A stretch of 64,000 nt of DNA from JAKACA01 sp963735115 (GTDB lineage Bacteria; Actinomycetota; Acidimicrobiia; Acidimicrobiales; Bog-793): the NCBI GenBank assembly GCA_963735115.1, contig CAVTJR010000001.1:1178001-1242000 (forward strand), read 5' to 3'. The notes under the pieces were generated by a model that saw nothing but the letters and a program-made list of their open reading frames with translations, did no database searches and was not told the origin of the DNA. The position numbers and the translations under genes were made by a program. This document shows, one piece after another, positions 7,774 through 16,500 of the stretch (the stretch's first letter is position 1; the number at the start of each line of letters is the position of its first letter).

Positions 7774-9206
7774 TGTCGACCTCGGTCTTTTACCGGCAGT
7801 TCGAGCGCCACGACCATGCCGAGGGGATCAATGCCCACTCGACGACCTACTGCCCCGGCTGCGGGCACGGACTGGTGCAGAAGTACCTGGCTGACGCCAT
7901 CGATGAGCTCGGCGTCCAGGACCGCACCGTCCTGATCTCACCCGTCGGTTGCTCAGTGTTCTCGTACTACTACTTCGACGTCGGGAACACGCAGGCCGCG
8001 CACGGACGCGCTCCTGCCGTGGCGATCGGCCACAAGACGGCCAACCCCGACTCGATCGTGATCTCTTACCAGGGAGACGGGGACCTCGCTTCCATCGGCC
8101 TGGCTGAGATCGTGAGCACCGCGCAGCTCGGGATGCCGATCACGGTCATCTTCGTCAACAACGCCATCTACGGGATGACCGGCGGCCAGATGGCTCCGAC
8201 GTCGCTCATCGGGCAGCGAACGAGCACCACACCGGAGGGCCGGACCCTCTTGGCCGGACAGCCGATGAAGATGGCGGAGCTGATCGCCGGACTCGACGGG
8301 CCTCTCTATGTCGAGCGAGTCGCTCTCTATGACAACCGGCGGCGAACTCACGCCAAGCGTGCCATCAAGAAAGCGCTCGAACTGCAGGTCACTGGAAACG
8401 GTTTCGCCTTCATCGAGGTCCTCTCCGAATGCCCGCTGTATCTCGACCTCGACCCCGAGGCCGCTGAGGCCTGGGTGCGGGAGAAGATGGAGCCGATCTT
8501 CCCCCTCGGCGTGAAGAAGGACGCGACGGGCGAGGCCGGCTTCCCAGCCATCCCCAGGGCTACCTTCGACGCGGAAGAGACCCTGAGAGCAATCGACGCG
8601 ATCATCGAGCGCCCACCTCGCTTCGCCGAAGGGTTCCCAACCCACATCGACCCCGAGGACATCAGCTTCAAGCTGGCCGGTTCCGGCGGTGACGGCGCTC
8701 AGACCGCGGCGATGATCCTCACCCGCGCCGCCATCAACGAAGGTTTCGACTCGACACACATCCCCAGCTATGGGCCCCAATCTCGCGGCGGCACGTCATA
8801 TGCCGACGTTCATGTGGCCAAGAACGAGGTGCTGTCCCCGGCCGCACTGCACCCCCACGTGCTCGTGGTGTTCAACGCTCCCAGTTTCGCCAAGTTCGGT
8901 CCAACCGTGCGGCCCGGTGGGTTGGTCATCTACGACAGCTCCGTCATCAGCGCCAAGCCCGACGGGCTCGCCGCCGGGGTCAGAACCGTGGCGGTACCCT
9001 TCGCCAGCGTCGCCAAGGACCTCGGCACGGTACTGGTGAAGAGTGTCGTCGCTCTCGGCGTCCTACAGGGAGCGACGAAGGTCTTTCCAATCGAGACGTT
9101 TCTCACGGCCATCCGCACCGCACTGAAGGAGAAGTGCGCCATGATCCCGATCAACGAGGAGGCGTTCAAGTTGGGGGCCAAGCTCGGCGGCGAGCAAGTG
9201 GAGTAG
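7773..9206 (+). CDS. 2-oxoacid:ferredoxin oxidoreductase, beta + gamma subunit fusion
   Basis: 477 residues. The N-terminal ~290 are the TPP-binding beta subunit: TTYCPGCGHGLVQKY, then GDGDLASIGLAE and FVNNAIYGMTGGQ (the GDG...NN thiamine-diphosphate motif). The C-terminal ~170 are the gamma subunit: LAGSGGDGAQTAAMILTRAA, then SYGPQSRGGTSYADV and VVFNAPSFAKFGP. A strong GGGAGGTG precedes the ATG. In many actinobacterial Kor enzymes gamma is fused to the N-terminus of alpha; here it is fused to the C-terminus of beta, while alpha carries the ferredoxin. The pair therefore encodes a complete four-domain enzyme in two chains. Confidence 0.92.
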   Translation: MSTSVFYRQFERHDHAEGINAHSTTYCPGCGHGLVQKYLADAIDELGVQDRTVLISPVGCSVFSYYYFDVGNTQAAHGRAPAVAIGHKTANPDSIVISYQGDGDLASIGLAEIVSTAQLGMPITVIFVNNAIYGMTGGQMAPTSLIGQRTSTTPEGRTLLAGQPMKMAELIAGLDGPLYVERVALYDNRRRTHAKRAIKKALELQVTGNGFAFIEVLSECPLYLDLDPEAAEAWVREKMEPIFPLGVKKDATGEAGFPAIPRATFDAEETLRAIDAIIERPPRFAEGFPTHIDPEDISFKLAGSGGDGAQTAAMILTRAAINEGFDSTHIPSYGPQSRGGTSYADVHVAKNEVLSPAALHPHVLVVFNAPSFAKFGPTVRPGGLVIYDSSVISAKPDGLAAGVRTVAVPFASVAKDLGTVLVKSVVALGVLQGATKVFPIETFLTAIRTALKEKCAMIPINEEAFKLGAKLGGEQVE

Positions 9207-9291
9207 TCGCGTTCCGTAGTTCGATCAGGCAGTCCGCCAAATGCGAGCTCCGATGGGTTCTGGTGATCGGGGGCCCTCCCGGCGTCCGGCG

Positions 9292-9384
9292 ATGAGCAAG
9301 GTGGGCCTCTCCGCTCTGCGGGGCTATTTGGCGATCGCTTTCGTTCTCGTGATCGTGAAGATCGCCGAAGCGGCGGCGCATTGA
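9292..9384 (+). CDS. Possible 30-residue single-span membrane protein
   Basis: A short ATG-to-TGA frame encodes MSKVGLSALRGYLAIAFVLV and a further ten residues ending in H. It has a basic N-terminus and one hydrophobic helix of about 15-18 residues, as in small actinobacterial membrane proteins. The Shine-Dalgarno is weak. It lies between the oxidoreductase beta-gamma gene and the convergent cyclase gene. Its second half also contains GGCGATC...GATCGCC inverted repeats that could act as a terminator hairpin, so the signal may instead be RNA structure. Confidence 0.35.
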   Translation: MSKVGLSALRGYLAIAFVLVIVKIAEAAAH

Positions 9385-9407
9385 AGGACCGCGACAGCCA
9401 TGCCGGG

Positions 9408-12400
9408 CTAGCTCTCCCCCGACCATTCACCCAGCATCGCTCGACCCCTCAAGATCAGCTCACCGGAGATCGGGCTTGACCAGGTGACGACCGCCCGGGT
9501 AACGCCGAGGCTGTCGAAGATGGCCTCGGCGCGTTGGTGATCGGCCGCGGCTCGCTCATGGGTGTCTTCATATCGCGGTGGCTGGGCGCCATCGATCAAG
9601 GGGTCCAGCACTGACCTGACTGCGAGGGCGAGCGCCAGCTCGTAGGGGGCCTCCAGATCGGTCGCCCGTTCGATCGCCTCGTCCAGCGCCTGCGTGCATG
9701 CGGCGAGGTCCCCACCGGACCCGCCGGCGAGCTGAGCGAAGCCGCCGGCCGTGCCGAGGAGGCGCAGCGTCGTCAGCTCAACCTGCTCGAAGCCGGGCCG
9801 ACCCCGGAACCCGTCCAGCAACTCGCGGGAGGAGGCAATGGCCGCCGTGAAGTCGCCTTCGAGCACCAGGCACTCGTCGAGACGAACCTGCGTTTCGGCG
9901 ATGAACATCGGCGAGCGGATCTCGCGGAAGCTGCCGAGCGCCTCCTCGAGCAGCTGGCGCCCGCGGCCAACGTTGCCCGCCCGCGCTTCGAGGCGGCCGA
10001 GGTTCGACGTCGCGAGGGCGGCGCCCACCCGGTAGCGCGCCGCCAGCCACGTCGCCCGAGCGGACTCGAACAGCGGGCGTGCTGCCTCGAGGTCTCCCTG
10101 ATCGGAGAGGATCTCGGCGATGTTGTTCTCCTCCGTGGCAGCGCCGACAACGTCGCCCGAGCGGATACGCACCTCCCGGCTCGCCTCGTAGTGCTCGAGG
10201 GACGTCACCCACTTGCCCCGGTAATAAGCACCGATGCCGAGGTTGTTGAGCACGTTGCCCTGCCCGACGAGGTCTCCGATCTCCTCGAAGATGGCGAGCG
10301 CCCGGAGCGCCAGATCGTCCTCCGGCTGACCCAGGTAGACAGACATCATGTGCTCGAGATAGAGGGCGTGAGCCAACCCAGCGCGGTGGCCTGCTCGTGT
10401 TGCCTCCTCACCTGCCTCTATGGCAAAGCGCCTGCACTCGTGGTAGCGACCCCGGCGGGAACAGATGCCTGCCGACGCAAGTCCGAGCTCCGCCCGCTCG
10501 GCCTGAGCAGCTGGGGTCGTGCCGACGACGAGCCGGCGCCCCCGCGTGTACAAGGCGAGCGCCTGGCGGTACTGGCCGTTGCGCTCGTGCAGCACCCCGG
10601 TCTTGCGCAACAACCTCGCCCGGTCGACCTCGTCACCACCGAGTCGCCTCGCCTGCGCATAGGCGAGCCGCGATTGCTCGTAGTTGCCCGTCAGCTCGCA
10701 GGCGTCGCCGAGCGCCTCTGCGACGGCGGAGACATCGGAGCGTGGCAGCGTGCGGAGCCGGTGGGCGGCTTCGAGCGCCCGCCCATAGAACGTGGCCGCT
10801 TCCGCGTTCGCCCACAGGACTCGGGCACGCTCGCCCGCGAGGCGCGAGTAATGCCACGCTCGGTCATATCCTTCGGCATGCAGCCAGTGAAGCGACAGGA
10901 GCTCGGCGCCTTCGTCAGGCGTCGTCATCCTTGTCTCGATTGCCCTGGCGGCGCGGCCGTGCAGCTCCTTGCGCCGCTTGAACGACAGGCCTTCGTAGGC
11001 GGCGTCACGCATGAGACCGTGGGTGAACCGTCGGCCGGCGGCAGTTGGGGCCACGTAGGCGCCAAGTCGGTCCCACACCGTCTCATCGACGATGGACCCG
11101 TCTTCCAGCAGCTCGGGTAGAAGGCCGGGGTCGAAATGGCCCCCGAGAACGGCAGCCGCTCGCAAGACCCGCCGATCCGACGGCGAAAGCAGGTCTATTT
11201 GTGCCGCCAGCAGCGGCTCGAGTGACTCGGGCAACCCTTCGAGCCCGCCCGCCTCGCCGGCGGCGCGCAGTAGCTCCCGCAGGAAGAGCGGGTTGCCGTT
11301 GGCCCGCTCGATGACGGCGGCGACCTGTGCCGGCGCAAGCAATGATCCACCGCCGCCGCCCGCCAGGCGGGCAGCCTCTTCGCCTCGGAGCGGCTGTAGC
11401 TCGATGACCGGGTGGGCGCCCTCGAGCAGATCCATGGGGGTCTCAGGACCACGAGTGAGCACCACGAGCAAGGGGAGGGCATCGGCTTCGAGGACGACCC
11501 TGCCGAGCAAGCTCACGGAGGCTTCGTCCATGGCGTGGGCATCTTCGAAGACGAGGGCAGAAGGGCCCGTGACGAAGACCCGCAGGAGCTCTGCGGCGCA
11601 GTGCTCGAGACGCGTCCGCCTGAACCTGGGCTCGAGCTCGTCGACCTCGCGGGTGGACGGCACGGACACGTCCACGATGTCGGCCAGCAGAGGGAGAAAC
11701 GGCTCGAGGTCCGGCAGGGTCGCCGTCACCCGTCGAAGCTCGCCGGCGACGACGTCGTTGGGAGCATCGGCCGCCCCCCCGAGCAAGCGGCGAAAGATGC
11801 GGCGGAACGCCAGGTAGGGCGTGGCGCTCCCGTACTCGTCGCAGGCCACTCTGAGCGTGACGAGATCCCATCGGTCGATGGCCTCCGACACGAGGCGGGA
11901 CTTGCCGACGCCGGCTGCGCCCACGATCTCGACCACGCTGCCCGCGCCCCCGGCGGCCGTGCCCCCCAGGCGCAGGAGCTCGCCGAGCTCGACGTCGCGG
12001 CCGACGAAGGGCAGATCTTCGCTGGCGTTCAGCGCGACGTCGTGGCGAGGCGCCCCAACCACCTTGGCGATGACGGGCTCAGCCTTTCCCTTGACCTGGA
12101 ACGGCGGGACTGCCTCGGTCTCGAACGGGTTGCGCGCCCGCCTGAGAGCAGAGTCGGTGGCGAGAACCTGCAACGGCGCCGCGTGGCCCATGACGCGAGC
12201 GGCCAGGTTCACGGCGTCGCCCGTGATCGAGAAGATGCGACGGTGCCCCAGTCCGATGTCGTGGGAGAAGACGAACACCCTTCCGGCGTTCACGCCGACG
12301 CGAAGCCCAATCGGCGAGCTAGCGGGGTGGACGGCGATGATCTCGCGCGCCGCGCGCAACACGCGCTCGGCGTCGTTGCCGCGAAGGGTGGGAACCCCGC

Positions 12401-13394
12401 CGAGGAGGATGATCTTTCCTCCATCTGCTCCGATGTCGGTGCCGTGGAAGCCGGCACCGTAGCGCGCCGCCGCCTCCTGGGCGGAGCGGACGAGAGGGTC
12501 GAGGCAGTCGGCCACCGCCTCAGCACCCTGCTCCTCAGAGAGGGCATCGATGCCGGAGAACTGGAGGAAAGCGACGGTGGCCTGCCGGTGCTCGGCCTGC
12601 TCTCCGCCGCCGAGCAGGTGAGCTCGAGTCTCGGCCGCAAAGAGCGATTCAACGTCGACGCCGGCGAGAGCTGGCGTCATCGGAGACGGTGCCTCAGCGG
12701 CCTTGGGTGACTTGACCAACAACACACCTTCGAGCTTTTGTTCGCCGAGGACGTCGCCCTCGAGGCGGCTCGCCGTGTCGGGGCTGACGAGCACCTCACC
12801 CGCCTCTGCGATCGTCTCCATGCGGGCGGTCATCGTGGCGGCCGGCCCGGTGACGACGAGCTCGCGGTGACGGCCGCCGAGCAGGTAGAAGTCGAAGCCC
12901 CCACAGTGGGCTCCGATCGACACCCCAAGGGAGACCCGCCCAACGGAAGTCTTCAGCCGACCGATTCGGCCCATCATCTGGGACATGAGGACTGCAGCCC
13001 GACAGGCACGGGCAGCCGATGCTGGCTCGGAGAAGAACAGGAGCGAGGCATCCCCACCCCACTTCAGCAAGTCCGCTCCGTAGCGAGCCGCCACGCCCAG
13101 CATCTCGGCGAAGACGGAGCCGATGACGTCGGTGATCTCCTCGGCGCCGACCTTGCCGCGAGCGGCCAACCGTTCCGTGAGCGCCGTGAAGCCGGAAACG
13201 TCCACAAAGAGCAAGGTGCCCTCCAGGCGGCGATGAACCGCCGCGGGCGAGTCCACCAGCCACTCGAGGGCTACTCGTGGGACGTAGGCAGCGAGGCTCT
13301 CGGCGGTGTCAACTTCGGCTGTCCGTGGGTTGTCCCCGTGGAGATGGCGCGTGAGGTGCTCTCCGGAGATACCCACCTCGCTCGCAGGGCTCAC
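9408..13394 (-). CDS. Tandem class III cyclase - AAA ATPase - TPR signalling protein (soluble adenylyl cyclase-like layout)
   Basis: 1328 residues, cytosolic, no membrane segment. Domain 1 (about 55-235) is a class III nucleotidyl cyclase with both metal aspartates: D65 in LFVDVSGFTAL and D115 in KWGGDASLLFF. Its transition-state motif is altered (TGPAATMTARME, Thr for Asn). Domain 2 (about 265-435) has the opposite pattern: the metal Asp is Gln (TVAFLQFSGIDAL), but Asn396 and Arg400 are present in TGDAVNLAARVMG. Then comes a STAND/AAA-type ATPase with Walker A GAAGVGKS (Lys498), and from about 830 a long TPR array. The C1-C2-ATPase-TPR order matches mammalian soluble adenylyl cyclase. It probably makes cAMP (or cGMP) or acts as an ATP-regulated scaffold. 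GTG start. No partner gene is adjacent. Confidence 0.88.
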   Translation of the reverse strand: MSPASEVGISGEHLTRHLHGDNPRTAEVDTAESLAAYVPRVALEWLVDSPAAVHRRLEGTLLFVDVSGFTALTERLAARGKVGAEEITDVIGSVFAEMLGVAARYGADLLKWGGDASLLFFSEPASAARACRAAVLMSQMMGRIGRLKTSVGRVSLGVSIGAHCGGFDFYLLGGRHRELVVTGPAATMTARMETIAEAGEVLVSPDTASRLEGDVLGEQKLEGVLLVKSPKAAEAPSPMTPALAGVDVESLFAAETRAHLLGGGEQAEHRQATVAFLQFSGIDALSEEQGAEAVADCLDPLVRSAQEAAARYGAGFHGTDIGADGGKIILLGGVPTLRGNDAERVLRAAREIIAVHPASSPIGLRVGVNAGRVFVFSHDIGLGHRRIFSITGDAVNLAARVMGHAAPLQVLATDSALRRARNPFETEAVPPFQVKGKAEPVIAKVVGAPRHDVALNASEDLPFVGRDVELGELLRLGGTAAGGAGSVVEIVGAAGVGKSRLVSEAIDRWDLVTLRVACDEYGSATPYLAFRRIFRRLLGGAADAPNDVVAGELRRVTATLPDLEPFLPLLADIVDVSVPSTREVDELEPRFRRTRLEHCAAELLRVFVTGPSALVFEDAHAMDEASVSLLGRVVLEADALPLLVVLTRGPETPMDLLEGAHPVIELQPLRGEEAARLAGGGGGSLLAPAQVAAVIERANGNPLFLRELLRAAGEAGGLEGLPESLEPLLAAQIDLLSPSDRRVLRAAAVLGGHFDPGLLPELLEDGSIVDETVWDRLGAYVAPTAAGRRFTHGLMRDAAYEGLSFKRRKELHGRAARAIETRMTTPDEGAELLSLHWLHAEGYDRAWHYSRLAGERARVLWANAEAATFYGRALEAAHRLRTLPRSDVSAVAEALGDACELTGNYEQSRLAYAQARRLGGDEVDRARLLRKTGVLHERNGQYRQALALYTRGRRLVVGTTPAAQAERAELGLASAGICSRRGRYHECRRFAIEAGEEATRAGHRAGLAHALYLEHMMSVYLGQPEDDLALRALAIFEEIGDLVGQGNVLNNLGIGAYYRGKWVTSLEHYEASREVRIRSGDVVGAATEENNIAEILSDQGDLEAARPLFESARATWLAARYRVGAALATSNLGRLEARAGNVGRGRQLLEEALGSFREIRSPMFIAETQVRLDECLVLEGDFTAAIASSRELLDGFRGRPGFEQVELTTLRLLGTAGGFAQLAGGSGGDLAACTQALDEAIERATDLEAPYELALALAVRSVLDPLIDGAQPPRYEDTHERAAADHQRAEAIFDSLGVTRAVVTWSSPISGELILRGRAMLGEWSGES

Positions 13395-13571
13395 TTCTTC
13401 ATCGTGCGCGCGATCCTATGGTTTGCTCGTCGGGTCACGCCCTAGGCCGATCGTCGAAGTCACCGTGGTGGCACCGTGCGCGAGTCGTCTACCGGTCGAG
13501 CTGCGCCGCTTGCTGGTCGTCGACAGTCGATCGCAGCCGCGCTCGCCTGGCTCGCGCCAGACGATGAGGCA

Positions 13572-16500
13572 TTACACCGTGAGCTTCGTCGCACTCGTGC
13601 CGCTCGAGCTGCCCAGGTTGGCGTCACCGCCGTACGCCGCCGAGACAACGTAGGAGCCGACCGCCAGCGCGCTGTTGCCGATCTTGCACGTACCCGTGCC
13701 GGCGGTCAGCGCGACGGTGCACGAGGTCGAGCCGACGGTCACCTTCACGGTCTCGTTGTTGGGGACCGCCTCTCCCTGGCCGGTGGTCACCGCCACGGTG
13801 AAGATCGCGGCGGACTCGTCGCCGGGGGTGACGGTCGTCGGGCTCTCTGAGAATCTTCGTCGTGGTCGTGTCCTTGCTCACGGTGAAGCTGAGGGCGGGC
13901 GCAGACGACGACCCGGCGAAGTTGCCGCTGCCGCCGTAGGTGGCCACCACGTTCTTGACGCTGCCAACCGCCAACTGGGTGGGCGTCAGGTGACAGCTGC
14001 CCGAGCCGCTCGCGAGCGTGATCTGACAGAGGGTGCCAGCGGACGATCCGACGGTCACCGTGCCCGTCGGCGTTCCGGCCGACGAGGCGACCGTTGCCGA
14101 AAACACCTCAGTCGTCTCGTTGCCGTAGGTGACGGTCGACGCCGACAAGCTCAGCCCGGTCGTGGTGGCGGCTGCGGTCACCGTGAGGCCCACGAGGGCC
14201 GTGCCGTTCGAGGACTTGAGGTCGGTGTCGCCGACGTACGAGGCCGTCACCTTGTAGCTGCCCACGGGCAAGGCGGCGCCTGCGATGGAGCAGCTGCCGA
14301 TGGCGCCGAGCGGTGACGGCGACATCGAGGCGACGCACGATGCGGTCCCGGCAGTGACGGTCACTGGCTCTTTTGCCGGCAGGGCTTCGCCGTCACCGGT
14401 GAGGACGGCGACGCCGAACACCGCCTTCTGCTCGGAGCCGTAGGTGACCGTGAGCGGGAGGCCCTGCAGGACCGTAGTGGTCGAGTCCTGGTTTACGGTG
14501 AGGCTCTGCGGCGGACTCGAGGTCGATCCGGCGTTGTGCGTGTCGCCGCTGTAGACGGCTGTGACCGTGTAGCTACCGGCGGGTTCCGCGACGTAGGTGA
14601 GGCTGCAAGTAGCGGTGACGGAGCTCGCGGTCTTCTCGATCAGGGTTGTCGTCGAGCACAAGGTGGTCGAACCGGCCTTGATCGAGGCCGTCCCGGTCGG
14701 CAGAGACCCGCTCGTTCCGGTGACCGTGGCGGTGAAGGTCTCGCCGGCTTCGGCACCGTAGGTGACCGACGACTTCGACAACGACAGCGTCGCCGTCGAC
14801 GGGTCACCGTTCACCTGTTGTGTGATGCTGCCCGACACGGCAGAGGCGGCGAAGTTGCTGGAGCCGAGGTACTGCGCCGTGATGGTGTGCGTGCCCGTGG
14901 TGCTGTAGGTGACCATGCACGTGGCGGTGTCCTGAGCCGAGCCGTTCAGCGGCTGGGCGGTGCAGGCGCTGATGGCCGTGCCGCTGTCGAAGAACTCGAC
15001 GACGCCAGACGGGGTGCCAGAGCCCGGAGCGGTCACTCCGACCGTGGCCGTGTAGGTCACCGGCTGGCCGACGATCGAGGGGGAGCCGGTCGTCGAGACC
15101 ACTGTCGTATTGGTAGTAGCGGCGTTCACCGTGAGGCCAGTCGGGGCCGTCGCCTGCGCGGCGGCGTCGAGGTCGGCGTCACCGGGGTAGGTGGCAGTAA
15201 TCGGGTAGGCGCTTGCGGTGGGCAAGGCCGCACTGGCGATCGTGCAGCTGCCCGATCCCCCTGTACCGCCCGGCGCGACCGAGGCGCTACAGGAAGCGAC
15301 GGACCCCCCGGAGCCCACGTTCACGGTCACCGAGTCCGCTTCGGGAAGGACCTCCCCGTTCCCGGTATTGACCGTCACGGTGAACGAGGAGGCGGACTCG
15401 CCGCCGTAGCGCACGGTGGTCGGTGACTCCGCCACGGAGGCGGTCGTCGTGTCCTTGCTAATGGTGAGGTTCTCGGGCCCCGAGGTTGAGTCCGCGAAAT
15501 TGCTGTCACCGCTGTAGAACGCCTGGATCGCATAGGGGCTCGTAGCGGCGTCGAGGGCGACAGGGCTCGCCGAGCACGAGGTGCTCGGAAGGGTGATGGC
15601 ACATAGCGGCGTCGTGCCGGCCTCGACCGATATCGTGCCGGTCGGCGTGCCCCCGTACTGCGCCGTCACGCCCGCTGTGAAGGTGACCGTCCGCTCGTTG
15701 CCGTAGGTGACTGGCGAGGAGGACACAGAAATCGTCGTCGTGCTCCCGGCCGGGTCCACGGTCAGTATCTGTGGCCCAGAGGTGGATTCTCCGAGGCCGC
15801 CGCCGCCGCCGTAGGTGGCTGTGATCGAGTAGGGAGTAGTCGAGGCACCGAGCACGGTGGGGTTCGTGGTCGAGCAGGAGATCGCCGGAAGGGTGATCGT
15901 GCACAGCGTGGTCGCGCCCGAAGCCACGACGACCGTCCCGCTTGGTGTGCCGACGGTCGAAGCCACCTCGGAGGTGAATGTCACGGCCTGCTCGTCACCG
16001 TAACTGGCTGAAGGGACCGACATCGACAGGGACGTGGCCGAAGTCGCAGTGGACACCGTCAGGTTCTCGGGGCTGGACTGCGAGGTCGCGAAGTTGCTGT
16101 CGCCGAGGTAGTCGGCGGTGATCTCATGATCGCCCGTCGATGTATACGTGACGGTGCAGGTGGCGTTCCTGCCGTTGAGGGCCGCGCCCGTCGAGCCACC
16201 GCAGGCGGCGATCGGGCCACCTCCGTCCAGGAACTCCACTGAGCCAGTTGGGATGCCGGTGCCCGAATCCGGGGAGACCGCGGCCGTGAAGGTGACCGGC
16301 GCGCTGACGCTGGCAGGGTTGGCGGATGTCGACAACGAGGTCGTGGTCTCGGTCAGTGCGTTGAAGTCGACGCCCTCATTGTTGGAGACCGCCACGTTGC
16401 CGGCTGCGTCGACGGCCTCGACGATGTACTGGATCTTCGAACTCGACGACGTAGACGTCCCGGTCCAGTTCTCGTTGTCAGTGGACCCGAGCGTGACCTC

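Noticed and set aside
11412..12710. 432-codon plus-strand frame
   Set aside because: It is antisense to the cyclase/ATPase gene and has no motifs.
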